From Owenia fusiformis (Eukaryota; Annelida; Polychaeta; Sabellida; Oweniidae): DNA of 64,000 bases. The notes below the pieces were generated by a model. That model did not search any database. It was given only the letters and a program-made list of their open reading frames with translations, and was not told the DNA's origin. Positions within the stretch are counted from its first letter, which is position 1. The number at the start of each line of letters is the position of its first letter. The position numbers were made by a program, and so were the translations under genes. The stretch spans positions 12,486,196 to 12,550,195 of the forward strand of contig CAIIXF020000004.1 of NCBI GenBank assembly GCA_903813345.2, read 5' to 3'. Of the stretch, positions 1 to 11,087 are shown in pieces.

Positions 1-23
1 TGATAAATGTTTGACAGAGAGGT

Positions 24-232
24 TTTCACTACTGATATGTGTTCACCATTAATATGTGTTTACCATTAATATATGTGTCTACTATTAAAATGCATTCACC
101 ACCAAAAAGTATTTATTGTTACATGAAGATATTCACTAATGATATCTGTTTACTACATGGAGGTGTTCCTTACTTATATGTTTACCACAGAAAAGTGTTT
201 ATTATAAAGAGGTGTTCACTTCTGGTATGTGT
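24..232 (+). repeat. Degenerate 17-18-bp repeat TTCACCATTAATATGTG
   Basis: About twelve loosely matching units (TTCACTACTGATATGTG, TTTACCATTAATATATGTG, TTCACTAATGATATC). The ORF across it is a by-product. Confidence 0.7.
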
Positions 233-245
233 ACAAATATATATA

Positions 246-2254
246 TAGATATATACAAATTGGGTATTTGCAAAGAGTTATATTCTATTGTTCGCTAAAT
301 AGAGGTTCTCTGTACATCATATTTAAAAGGAAAATCATGTGTTGAGTTAGGCTTATCTAGGTCATGGAGTTTTACTCTTTAATTGATTCATCATTTGGCA
401 GGTTGGAATTTTTCTGATTACACCTTACGTGTCCTAATCTTGAAATATCCCCTTTTCCTGTTAACTGTTTTCCGCATCATTGTCCGTAACATATGAATTG
501 AACCTGATTTCCTGATGTTGTTTTGTGACTTAGAATGGAGGATTGGGGAGAGAGGATTGGTGGGGAGGGGTATAGGATATCCTTTAATTACTTTCTTCTT
601 TTAATGAGCCCTTATACCTTTATATATATATAGTAGAATAGAATATCTCGATAATGGGGGAGGGGGAGAGGGTCTTGGCTTTGATGTCTTGTTTGTTAAA
701 TCATTGCTTAGTTTGTTAGAATTCCTTTTTCCAATGTTTTCAATAACTATTGGTCTCTCCCCACATGACATTCGTACTTATACATATTGGTACACCTAAT
801 ATTGAATGTGCCAGTTCAATGGGAATCAGATCTACTGAAGTGAAGTCTTTTTCTTTCTTATACCTTTAACTACTTTGGATGAAGTAGGCATCTTATAGTG
901 GTGTTTAAGGGCCACTTATCGAAAATAGCCCCCCTCCCTTTAAGCTTCATTTCTATTTACTTTATCCTATGCTGATCTTAGCAAAATTGTGCCTGGCCGG
1001 TCATTAAAAAGAATGTTTTTTTATTCCGTTAGTTATAAAGCAATTGATGATTTGCCATCACCAGATGGATTTTACCTTGCAGTGACGTCACAATTAGGCC
1101 ACATTGCTGTAGCTGTTTGATTTTGAGAGATTATCTTCTGTATTTTGTACTTTATTGATTTATTTTTCACGCAAGTGTTCTATTTGACTAGATCAACATT
1201 CATTCTAAGCACATGCTAAGTCTAAGATCTTACTGACATGATTTAGACAGTGATTAAGCGCCCCCTGATTTAAAAAAGGGGGGATGCTTATAGGCATCGA
1301 TGTTTAGTCTGAATTACACTGAAACTTCACACATATAAAGATATACTCATGATCTAGTCAAATTGGCATACCTGGTAAATATCTGATCCATTGCTTTCAT
1401 AAAAGAAACGACAATATTCTTAGCTCAAAACTGCCACTCTCTCCATCATGTCTAATATCATTTTTATATGACGACCAATAAGACGAAATACATGACAATC
1501 GTGTCCATAAACATAATACCTGAGTTCTGATTGCTAAGGTCAATTAAGATCACATTGAGTGGTAGAGTCTTGTTCATATGGAGTGAAGATGAAGTCTTCA
1601 TATGAAGCAAAATCAGACTATTAGAATGTGAAAGAAAGACCCAAATCATAGAGAGTGATTGAGATATGACCCAGAGTGATGAGATTTCTCGTCACCTTAT
1701 AAATTACTTTGAGTGACGAGATGATCCATCACATAGTTTTTCATTAAAATTGTTCTAAGTTGAACACATTTCATTCAGTCTACTCAAAAATGTTATAATA
1801 TGTGTAGAAATGATTTATGGTGACTAATCTCACTAAATTGAGCATCACCTGTTGTGTATGTAGTAAAATGTCAAAAGCTCGCAAAAATGAAAAATTCTCT
1901 GGTTTCAAAGCGATTTTAGAGCCTGGGATTCAAGAGATAAGTTTTGCACAAGGTAGGGTTATGGGGAGGGGGGGGGGCATAACCAAACATAATTTGAGAG
2001 ATTTGGATATATCCCGATTTTACCTATTTCAATAGTTTGGTTTTATTTCCTTAAAAGAGAGCTTCATCTGCTTATTTTCACCCAATTTGTAACATCAAAA
2101 TATGACCACCTGGAGTGTTTTCTTGAATACCTTAAGTCTGGTAGAAATCTCTGGATTAGTAAAAACCATTAACCTAGCCTGCCTTGTAGTAAACAAAATC
2201 TGGTTATTGGCACCCTGTTCATGCCCTTTGAAAATCAAACTACGATCATTGTTT
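246..2254. other. Non-coding stretch, no gene recognised
   Basis: AT-rich sequence with a short TATA run near 620 and G tracts near 655 and 1965. Two ORFs of 61 and 72 codons show no recognisable features. The 2050-2070 piece CTTAAAAGAGAGCTTCATCT resembles the end of the 9-bp-TSD family. Confidence 0.6.
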
Positions 2255-2400
2255 CAAATTTAAAATAGAGTGAAAAATAAGCGGATAAGCAAAATGAATA
2301 AACTATACAGGTATAATGTAGACACTCTGAATTGTGTAGAAATGTTGAAAAATTTGACATTTCAGTCACGTTTAGGATGAAAATTACATAGAAAAATGTG
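2255..2400 (+). repeat. 190-bp dispersed repeat, diverged copy
   Basis: AAATAGAGTGAAAAATAAGC, ACACTCTGAATTGTGTAGAA and TTTGACATTTCAGTC follow the family order. Confidence 0.55.
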
Positions 2401-2570
2401 ATGTTTTAGGTTATCATTATAGATTGTAGACAACACAGAATAAAAGGAAAATATCTGCCAGTCCTAATTTGGCTGTTCTGAATTACAGGAAACATACTTT
2501 GTATCAATCTTCTGGATCATCACCTTTTCGTATTGTACACTGCCAGGCCTGTTGTATCTGTATTTAGGTT

Positions 2571-2902
2571 AGGCCTGTAGCCAGAAGTAGGTTGGCAGAG
2601 GTTCACAAATTCCAATAGCCTTCAAAATCATGCAGTTTTTCACCATTCTGAGCACTTTTGTCATTTTAGAAATTTTTGGGCCAACATTAGGGAGTTTAAG
2701 CTTGCATATAAATTGAAACGCCAACCTATACGTACGTATGTCTAATCGCCCATACAAATGCATGACTGAAATATTTTCCGTTCATGTTTAGGTTGTGAAA
2801 AACATTGCAAGCTTAAACTCCCTATTGTCAAAAGTTAACCCCCCTAGAAGTTTTTTATTTCATAAGTGAACTCCCTGTGGCAAAAGCTGGCCATGGGCCT
2901 GG
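2571..2902 (+). mobile_element. GTAGCCAG-family MITE interrupted by another element
   Basis: It begins AGGCCTGTAGCCAG and ends near GGCCATGGGCCTGG. The internal blocks ATGCAGTTTTTCACCATTCT, TTTTTGGGCCAA and TTGTCAAAAG are shared with the intact copy at 37231-37446. A second element (2690-2822) splits it between GGGCCAA and ATTGTCAAAAG. Confidence 0.75.
2690..2822. mobile_element. 133-bp MITE with TA duplication, nested
   Basis: Perfect 17-bp terminal inverted repeats GGGAGTTTAAGCTTGCA (2690-2706) and TGCAAGCTTAAACTCCC (2806-2822) are flanked by TA at 2688-2689 and 2823-2824. The TA duplication fits the Tc1/mariner type. There is no coding capacity. Confidence 0.85.
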
Positions 2903-3637
2903 AGGCAAGCAAGGCACTTTTGCCTCAAACATTGTTATCCTTCCTGAAAACGGAACAATTGGAAGCAATGCCTCATTTTTCTTGTTTAAATTTCCAGAAA
3001 AAACTGCTTGCATGATTCAATAAAAATGCTGGTATGTTGGATTTCTGGGATATCTCCCTTGGCAGAGGATATCATATTTATCCACTGAGAATTTTATCCA
3101 TGTAAAGTTAAGACCAACGCAATATATTACTTTACTAAATTACTATTTACGAGTTTAAAAAGAACTCACTAGAGAGAATATATCGAAAAAATAAAGCTAC
3201 AAAGTTTGTGTAGTCATAATTAAAGTGTCCCGCTCCCGCTCTGCCTGAAATGAAGGTCTACCAGAAGAACTGATTAGTTTACCCGCATTGTTGAGGAAAC
3301 GGTTAATTCTACCTGAACTTGTATTGTTGTCAACTTGATAGGTAGATGGTGGGGGAGGTTGCATCTCACTTCTCCTATCAACGTCTCACTTTTCAAATGA
3401 ACTGTTTTCTGGATTGATTAAAAATGATCATGGATGCTTCCTTGTAAATCATGGAACATGTTATCGTCATCTTTTACTTCCAAAGTGTTATGGAGTTGGA
3501 GCAACCTTGTGAATCAAGATATGTACTCGTCAGATGTCAATAAAAACATTCAATGTGAGATAACCCCCCTCCCTAGTGCCTCGTGATTGCTCTTAGAGCT
3601 ATATGTGTTGTAAAAAATTCTGTGTTTCACATTTACT

Positions 3638-3771
3638 CTTCCGCGGGCGTACAGCGGCTACCTTCCCAAAATCAATATAGAAAATTTACATCCTATTGCC
3701 CTATATTTATATTTTATGCTGCATACTTGTCTTGATTTTGGGAAGCTACGGCTGCTGTATGGTTGCCGTAG
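3638..3771. mobile_element. GGGCGTAC foldback MITE, copy 1
   Basis: The inverted ends GCGGGCGTACAGCGGCTACC plus TTCCCAAAATCAA and their complement TTGATTTTGGGAAGCTACGG plus CTGCTGTATGGTTGC form arms of about 35 bp with several mismatches. The centre is AT-rich. Confidence 0.65.
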
Positions 3772-4592
3772 ATTAAATTTAATTATCTCATTTAAACAGT
3801 TAAATTGATGTAGTTGATGGCTAGGAATTGATTAATTGATTTCTGCATACCTGAAACATATTTGTTTGTTTGTTTGTTTCTTGTTTATCAAGGCTGTTCC
3901 TTTGGTTTATGAAGTTGTTTACATCTGATGCTTGTTTATGTGGTGATTTCTCTTTGATGTGAGCTGTTTATTGTAAATTAAATTACCCTGCATGTAAATC
4001 AGTTTACTGTACCCCCACTCTGAAATAATGCAACATCCTATTTTTAACATTTACTTTAACAAAGGCTACCCTCATATCGATTAATAGGTAGTACCAATAC
4101 AACCCTCTGATTACTGGAAATGATTTTATAGCTTTGATAGCTCTGATTTCAAAAGTATACACCCCCAATTCGCACTCTGAATCACGGTACTGTATGCTAC
4201 ATTAAGAGTATGTTACCTTTTTGAGTAAAAAAATAAAAATAAAATGACATGAAAAAAAATAAATAAAAAAGAGTATGTTACCGTTTTGAGTATGGTGCTG
4301 TACAGTGATCACAGTACTCTATGGTACTGTTCTAGTCTATGGTACTATATTTTACGGTACCGAACAGTACTGTTGCCACAAATGGTACTGTTTGAGATTG
4401 GCTGTGTACTGTGTAGTTGTACAGATCAAGCCACTATCTTTTAAAGGGTGTTTATGTTATAAAGACTCAGTTTATCGAGAAATTAGTCTAAGAAAAGGAA
4501 GTCTATAATTAGATATAATAGCTACATAATTAAATGTAATAAATAATAATATCCCTTTCAATATGTGAATGGGTACGCCTCCACCAATCATT

Positions 4593-4757
4593 GCGGAATA
4601 CTTCATTACGATCAAAAATTTATTAACACGTAGACACATATAAAATGGAATTGATAATTGAAAAGTAGATATTTGTGGAATACTTCATTTTGATCAAAGA
4701 TTTATTAACACGTATACACATATAAAATAGAATTGATAATTGAAAAGTAGATATTTA
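4593..4757 (+). repeat. 82-bp tandem duplication
   Basis: Two copies of GGAATACTTCATTxxGATCA through AATTGATAATTGAAAAGTAG starting at 4595 and 4677, about 95 per cent alike. Confidence 0.9.
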
Positions 4758-5103
4758 TTAGTTAATTCTGAATTAAACTACATGTATTGATTAAACTTCT
4801 GGTTGCTTAAATGTGATTGTATATTATATTAGGATGTTTATTATCATATAACAATATTATTAATAGATCCTAATTAGTCTTATCTAAGTCTTATTAGACT
4901 TATTATTCAATAGAGTATGGGAACCGATAAATCTATTGAATATGGAAATAAGAATTTTAAGGAAAGTTATAAAAATTCCTGACCAGCTCACTACCTTAAT
5001 CATTTAATCATCCCCTATGCATAATTGATGAAATATTTGCTCCTTCCTGATTTAGTTCAAGTATACCTCAACTGAAATCTCAGTATGCACATCTTATAAT
5101 ATG

Positions 5104-5268
5104 CACAATAAAGTGGAAAGAGAGGAATTAGCATGGAAAAAAGTAAAAAGACATAAAGTTCATATTCTGAGGTATTAGGAGATGCAAGAAAATCAGACAG
5201 TTCATTCAAATTTTTAAGAGGAATTGAGGAAATTAGGAAACTAGCAGACGGATCATTTTAAATGGGAG
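5104..5268 (+). repeat. 190-bp dispersed repeat, diverged copy
   Basis: AAGTGGAAAGAGAGGAATTA then GCAAGAAAATCAGACAGTTC + ATTCAAATTTTTAAGAGG and GCAGACGGATCATTTTA. The middle is changed. Confidence 0.65.
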
Positions 5269-5763
5269 CTGTAATCAAATTGAAGTAAAAAAAGATGTAC
5301 AATCTTTGAGTATAAACAGGTACTAGGTGAAAATTAGTCAATAATTCTTACACTACAGCAGTATGTTCTAGCTCTACCCTTAATCATCCTCATAATTCAA
5401 ACTGCCCTCTGAGTATAATAAATGATTTATAGTTTTATGGCCTGTTAATTTGAGTGTGAATGAGAAGCATAATATTTAAAACTTATAAGCAGAAAATAAA
5501 TTGTTAAGATTTTCTGTCTGTCGTTGATTCTGATTGGATATATAGCAAATTCAACGGAACAGCACTTATCTTAAGAGTATAGATGCATTGCTCTTTTGAA
5601 GAGGGTGACTCTAATCTGCTGTATGTTCTATTTCTGATGCTAAGGTGTTGAATGCAGGTTAAGGTAGGCTGAACAGAATGATTAAGTCGGGTAATTAACT
5701 TTAACTTCAAGGTTGCATAACTGATATCAAGCACAAATTTGTGATAAAGTTGACCTATATCAC

Positions 5764-6143
5764 TACCCTGCGTGCAGAGTCTAGTTAAACTACACTCTGC
5801 CTAGTAGAGACCATATTACAGTTTAGTAGCCCCGCCCCCACGATGGGTACGGTGACAGTTTGGGTAATAAATCACTTCTGACCTATGCGCTGAGCTTTCT
5901 TCCACCATTCAGCGAGCTTGAAGAAACATACGCAAAATGCGTTCTAATTAAATATGCGCATGTCATTGGTCAATATTCCGGGCTCAACGATGACGTCAGA
6001 AGGAATGGCCATATATAGAACGTCGGTCAAATTTGGCCGACGAACACTGATGCGGCGCGGTGAGTTCACAGGTTTATTTTAGTTTGAAAGAGTGAAGACG
6101 AAGCTCTCTTTTAAGAAGTGAAGTCAAACGAATGCAAAGGGTA
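5764..6143 (+). mobile_element. 9-bp-TSD element with promoter-like motifs, copy 1
   Basis: This is a complete 380-bp non-coding element. It starts TACCCTGCGTGCAG and ends AATGCAAAGGGTA, giving short imperfect terminal inverted repeats (TACCCT...AGGGTA). Perfect 9-bp direct repeats CTATATCAC flank it at 5755-5763 and 6144-6152. Inside, in order, are a GC-rich box (CCCGCCCCCACG, 5831-5842), TTCAGCGAGC, TGCGCATG, a CCAAT-type box (ATTGGTCAAT, about 5964), a perfect CRE (TGACGTCA, 5991-5998), a TATA-like ATATATA (6011-6017) and GCGGTGAGT, which resembles a splice donor. A 9-bp duplication with short inverted ends suggests a Mutator-like non-autonomous element. The promoter reading is inference. 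Confidence 0.9.
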
Positions 6144-6269
6144 CTATATCACCCACCTTAATCAAAAATTAACGTTAATTGCTTAAAATCTCTATAGACA
6201 TAAAATACTCAATGTAAGTATGCCTTAAGGTTACAACACTTCATGGTGGTCAATTTTAAGAATGTAAAA

Positions 6270-6425
6270 TATTGTAGTAAATAGTGAAATCAGCAAGGAA
6301 TAAAGTAAACAGGAATGTTACCCACTTACCAAATTGTGTAAAAATGCCCGAAAATGAGCGATTTCATTCAATTTTTAGAGAGAAATTTAGTAAAATATGC
6401 ACGACAGCAGACGGGCCAATGAGAA
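6270..6425 (+). repeat. 190-bp dispersed repeat copy
   Basis: AGTGAAATCAGCAAGGAATA + AAGTAAACAGGAATGTTA, TTTCATTCAATTTTTAGAGA and GCACGACAGCAGACGG. A 66-codon ORF here is a by-product. Confidence 0.75.
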
Positions 6426-6544
6426 TGATTGATTCATATATATTTGGCATTCAGCACCATGGCACAGTGTACTTTGATAACTAAGTGCTGAGAACATTTC
6501 CTCAAAGAGTCTTTATCAGGAAAACATACCTTGGATATTCTGAT

Positions 6545-6925
6545 AAATTCATTCTTTTGAGAGGGTCCGATTAGGGGTAATCTCAAATTCAACAGTTGGA
6601 TTAATTCATGCTAGAGGGTCCAGGTTTAATAAGGGGTAATCTCAAAGTTAACAGTTTAGTTCATTCTTTTGAGAGGGTCCGATTAAGGGTAATCTCAAAT
6701 TTAACAGCTAGATTAATTCATGTAGAGGGTCCAGGTTTGACAAGGGATCATTTCATATTCAGCAGTTAAAGAGATGGTCCAGGCTTAGGGATTATCTAAA
6801 AGGCAATAGTTAGACCTATTTTTTTAGAATGTTTGATTAGTACAGTAGAAATCTAAAATTTAAAAGTAGAAATCCATTATTTTCAAAGGGCATTATTAGG
6901 GGTAATCTCAAATTCACCAGTTCGT
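6545..6925 (+). repeat. 112-bp degenerate tandem repeat
   Basis: TTCATTCTTTTGAGAGGGTC + CGATTA at 6549 and 6661, each followed by GGGTAATCTCAAATT and GAGGGTCCAGGTTT. Further decayed pieces follow, such as GGGGTAATCTCAAATTCACC near 6898. Confidence 0.8.
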
Positions 6926-7271
6926 TCTTTTTGGAAAGAAAAGAGTTCAAATTTCTAGTCTTATTAAATATATATAATCTAATTACGATGGAGTTCAAAT
7001 TCCCAATGAATATTTAACAGTTAAATAGAAGTACTATTGGCCGATGTTTAATAGTATTGATATGTCATATCAAAACTAGAATAATCTGCAACTTTAACCC
7101 CAATCCTCCCAAAGAAGATTAATCCTTCTAACTTTGACTATTAAAATATGATTTATTCTGAGCTGGACTTGGGGTCATAGGGTTAACTCATACATCAGTC
7201 AGGAATGCAAATTTATGCCATTTGTAGCAATCAAGTAAATGTGGTACCATTTTGAAATTAATGTTTTTATA

Positions 7272-7480
7272 CCAGTATAGTAAAACCTGGATATCTGAAC
7301 ACCTGGCTAATCTGAACACCTCCCATTCTGTACACCCCCCATTCTGAACACCGCCCATTCTTAACACTTTTTTCAGTCCCATTTTTCCTCCCATTGACTC
7401 TTGAGTTAAATAAACTTGAAATGTGAACACCCCCCAGTTTGAACAGTGAACAGTCATATTTGAAAAATTAACCTGTCTAA
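7272..7480. mobile_element. Degenerate TCTGAACACC repeat, CAGTAAAACCTG-like start
   Basis: Begins TAGTAAAACCTGGATATCTG and continues with five or six loose copies of TCTGAACACC. It resembles the start and body of the CAGTAAAATCTG family, but the right end is unclear. Confidence 0.45.
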
Positions 7481-7699
7481 TCTGATCACTTTTCATAAAA
7501 TGAAATTCCTCAACACAGAATTGTCATATCAAAGCAAAAATTGAATGTTCTCAATCATAATGGGGCTTTCCAGCCTGACTAAATTCATTTGAATTGAATT
7601 TTTTAAGTTACTTGAAGGCCATAAGTTATGTGATCAGAGGAACTATAAATAATTTTGAGAATATAATCATGTATGTTCACATTTCTCTTCAAGAGATTT

Positions 7700-7783
7700 T
7701 TGGCAAAAGTTGTCAAATGTGAACCCCCTTTAATTTTTTGAAAAGTGAACCCCTTGGCAAAAGTCCGCAATGGGCCTGACACA
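7700..7783 (+). mobile_element. GTAGCCAG-family MITE fragment
   Basis: The segments GTTGTCAAATGTGAACCCCC and TTTTTTGAAAAGTGAACCCC, then TTGGCAAAAGTC...GGGCCTG, match the right third of the family. Confidence 0.6.
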
Positions 7784-8039
7784 AGTACATGCATCATGAA
7801 TACATACAATAAGTATGAATAAAAAAGGATAACTAACCCCAATGGCATACACTACAAATACTTAATAGCATTGATAGTCCAGTAATATTAATGCAAGGGT
7901 TTTCAAATGATTGAGTGCCTGGTCATTCATGGGTGACATTTTGCCAGAAATTTGTCATTTTCCCTGCCCCTCATTCATCTTCTTGTTGATCTGGAAGTGC
8001 AATTTAGTACACTACTTCCTGGAAAGAAAAAAAAATATG

Positions 8040-8280
8040 TGAAGGGTCATGTTTTGAAATGAAATGAGGAATATAATGGAAAGTAGTGGAATCAGCAAGG
8101 AATAAGTTAATCGACCATGTAGTTTAGACTATAAATTATATAGAAATACAAGAAAATCAAATGCTTTATTCAAATTTTAGAGAGAAATGAGTGGACTCAG
8201 CAAGGAATAAAGTACGTAGGCATGTTATGAACATTCTAAATAATATAGATTTAGTCATGCAGTTCATTCAAAATTGTTGA
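8040..8280 (+). repeat. 190-bp dispersed repeat, one and a half copies in tandem
   Basis: GGGTCATGTTTTGAAATG to TTCAAATTTTAGAGAGAAAT + GAGTGG, then a second start at CAGCAAGGAATAAAGTACGT. It abuts the 34-bp satellite. Confidence 0.8.
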
Positions 8281-8289
8281 ATAAAGCAT

Positions 8290-9479
8290 CACTTTGAAAT
8301 AAAAACCTCTTTGAAATAAACACCTAGCTGAAATGAGCAACTCTATGAAATAAACACCTAGCTAAAATGAGCAACTATATGAAATAAACACCTAGCTGAA
8401 ATGAGCAACTCTATGAAATAAACACCTAGCTGAAATGAGCAACTCTATGAAATAAACACCTAGTTGAAATGAGCAACTCTATGAAATAAACACCTAGCTG
8501 AAATGAGCAACTCTATGAAATAAACACCTAGCTGAAATGATCAACTCTATGAAATAAACACCTAGCTGAAATGAGCAACTCTTTGAAATAAACACCTAGC
8601 TGAAATGAGCAACTCTATGAAATAAACACCTAGCTGAAATGAGCAACTCTATGAAATAAACATCTAGCTGAAATGAGCAACTCTTTGAAATAAACACCTA
8701 GCTGAAATGAGCAACTCTATGAAATAAACACCTAGCTGAAATGAGCAACTCTATGAAATAAACACCTAGCTGAAATGAGCAACTCTTTGAAATAAACACC
8801 TAGCTGAAATGAGCAACTCTTTGAAATAAACACTTTGCTGAAATGAGGAACTCTATGAAATAAACACCTAGCTGAAATGAGCAACTCTATGAAATAAACA
8901 CCTAGCTGAAATGAGCAACTCTATGAAATAAACACCTGGCTGAAATGAGCAACTCTATGAAATAAACACCTAGCTGAAATGAGCAACTCTATGAAATAAA
9001 CACCTGGCTGAAATGAGCAACTCTATGAAATAAACACCTAGCTGAAATGAGGAACTCTATGAAATAAACACCTAGCTGAAATGAGCAACTCTATGAAATA
9101 AACACCTAGCTAAAATGAGCAACTCTATGAAATAAACACCTAGCTGAAAGGAGCAACTCTATGAAATAAACACCTAGCTGAAATGAGCAACTCTATGAAA
9201 TAAACACCTGGCTGAAATGAGCAACTCTATGAAATAAACACCTAGCTGAAATGAACAACTCTATGAAATAAACACCTGGTTGAAATGAGCAACTCTATGA
9301 AATAAACACCTAGCTGAAATGAGCAACTCTATGAAATAAACACCTAGCTAAAATGAGCAACTCTATGAAATAAACACCTAGCTGAAATGAGCAACTCTAT
9401 GAAATAAACACTTGGCTGAAATGAGCAACTCTATGAAATAAACACCTAGCTGAAATGAGCAACTCTATGAAATAAACAT
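8290..9479 (+). repeat. 34-bp satellite, about 34-35 units
   Basis: The unit GAAATAAACACCTAGCTGAA + ATGAGCAACTCTAT repeats from about 8313 to 9469 with an unbroken 34-bp register (34 intervals). Variants are single-base changes such as CTGGCTG, CTAAAAT and CTTTG. Stops occur in the frames, so it is not coding. Degenerate relatives (GAACACCTCTCTAAAAT) continue at 9610-9690. Confidence 0.96.
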
Positions 9480-9854
9480 AAACACCATTCTATGATGAAG
9501 CATTGGTAACCCCTATAAACCATAGCGATCTATACAGTTTGAGATTATCCCCATAATGCAGTGAGTCCATGACACTTTAGTATACATAGCTGTAGATAAA
9601 TCAAACAACTTCCTGAAAAGAACACTTCTCTGAATTAGAACACCTTATTAAAATGAACACCTCTCTAAAATAGAACACCTTTGAAATGAACACATTTACA
9701 CACTTTGAGACCATCCCTATATGCAGTGATTCTCTGACACTCTAGTCTACATAGCTGTAGATAAATTGCTTTAGATTTTGAGAGGTCAATTTCAAACAGA
9801 TTGATAAGCCTTACAGCCATAAGAAACTCTCTTGTAATTGAACATCTATCTCAG

Positions 9855-9995
9855 CACGCCAATTCTTGGATATCTCTCTAAAACTTGAATGAAGTATCTA
9901 ATATTCTGGTAGTTTTCTACAATTTAGAGTTTTAACTACATGCTTATATTGTTTATTCCTTGCTAATTCTAGTCTTTTGTTGTTTATTTTAGTTT
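9855..9995 (-). repeat. 190-bp dispersed repeat copy
   Basis: CTCTAAAACTTGAATGAAGT, ACAATTTAGAGTTTTAACTA and TTTATTCCTTGCTAATTC on the + strand. Confidence 0.75.
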
Positions 9996-10202
9996 TTAAG
10001 CATGACTGGTTTGGAATTTTAGGCATGGGTCAGTTGACATGTATTGATTTCCCAACAAAAAATGGAGAAAAAATCTGATTTTCTATGTATCTTGCAAATT
10101 GGTGTGGACTGTTGTGTTAGTACCCTAGTGCTCATGGGCTCGTAGTTAGAGTAGATGAGAAGTAGTATGAAATTATATTCTTTAAAGGGTATTTTTGGGA
10201 GT

Positions 10203-10424
10203 ACTGGTGGATCGGGGGGGGGGGGGGGTGGCTCCAAAAATCGGGCATTTTTGATCATTACTGAGCCTTCTAAGGCCTTATTTTTAATTTTAGGCCAAAT
10301 TTTTGAGAAAATGGGCCTCAAAATTCAAGGGGCCCAAATTTTTTTACACGCAAGCGCGGAAGTTTTTTTCTCTGACTTGAAATTTGGGCCCCCCCCCCCT
10401 TGTTGGTTCCCAGATCCGCCCCTG
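10203..10424 (+). mobile_element. GGCGGATC-family MITE, copy 1
   Basis: It starts ACTGGTGGATCGGGG with a run of G and ends TTCCCAGATCCGCCCCTG, so the ends are imperfect inverted repeats. The internal blocks ACGCAAGCGC and TTTGGGCCCCCCCC recur in the copy at 30790. ORFs across it are low-complexity shadows. Confidence 0.7.
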
Positions 10425-10518
10425 CCCTATTAGGAGTTAACCTGTTAACTACAGCGTAGTTTTACATTTAGAGTCGATTCTCGCAACCAATCAAATCAAG
10501 GCTTTCTGTATCACGTTT

Positions 10519-10740
10519 TCACCTGCGGTATATGGCATATTCACCTGCGGTATATGGCATATTCCGCAAGTGAGTATGACATATTCCGCAGGTGAGTATC
10601 GGGTATTCACTGAAATCAATGTATCGCATATTCACTGTGGAATATCGCATACTCACCTGCTGAATATGCCATATACCGCAGGTGAGTATGGCATATTCAC
10701 CCGTATCACAAATACCGAGCAACCATGAATGTATGCCATA
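10519..10740. repeat. Palindromic GGCATATTCACCTGCGG repeat cluster
   Basis: Direct and inverted copies of one roughly 20-bp word. A 24-base stretch at 10519-10542 (TCACCTGCGGTATATGGCAT + ATTC) is the exact reverse complement of 10662-10685, and a second direct copy starts at 10541. The cluster can form hairpins. Confidence 0.9.
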
Positions 10741-10797
10741 TACCGCGTAACAACAATGTTATGCAGCTTTTTTGGTCAATAATGCTTTGGAACAAAG

Positions 10798-11087
10798 TTA
10801 TTGAACATACTCCGTAAATCTAACCATAAGGAGAAGACATTTAGATTTTTGTAAGTTATTGAACACACTCCGTAAATCTAACCATAAGGAGAAGACATTT
10901 AGATTTTTGTAAGTTATTGAACACACTCCGTAAATCTAACCATTAGGAGAAGACATTTAGATTTTTGTAAGTTATTGAACACACTCCGTAAATCTAACCA
11001 TAAGGAGAAGACATTTAGATTTTTGTAAGTTATTGAACACACTCCGTAAATCTAACCATAAGGAGAAGACATTTAGATTTTTGTAAG
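10798..11087 (+). repeat. 58-bp tandem repeat, five units
   Basis: TTATTGAACACACTCCGTAA + ATCTAACCATAAGGAGAAGA + CATTTAGATTTTTGTAAG, with GAACA at 10803, 10861, 10919, 10977 and 11035. Units are nearly identical, so the array is young. Confidence 0.96.

Larger units (their letters stand above)
2903..5103. other. Non-coding stretch with small repeats
   Basis: Apart from the foldback at 3638 and the duplication at 4593, it holds a TTTG run (3863-3880), A-rich tracts at 4228-4270 and a GGTACTGT-rich segment (4300-4400). No exon is supported. Confidence 0.6.

Noticed and set aside
5764-6143. Solo LTR of a retrovirus-like element
   Set aside because: The ends are not TG...CA and the duplications are 9 bp, longer than the 4-6 bp usual for LTR elements; no primer-binding site or gag/pol is seen.
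6284-6484. ORF of 66 codons
   Set aside because: Most of it is a copy of the dispersed 190-bp repeat.
8290-9479. CRISPR-like array of direct repeats
   Set aside because: Repeats are contiguous with no unique spacers, and the context is eukaryotic.
10019-10433. ORFs of 100 and 92 codons with poly-Pro or poly-Gly
   Set aside because: They run through the G and C tracts of a GGCGGATC-family MITE.
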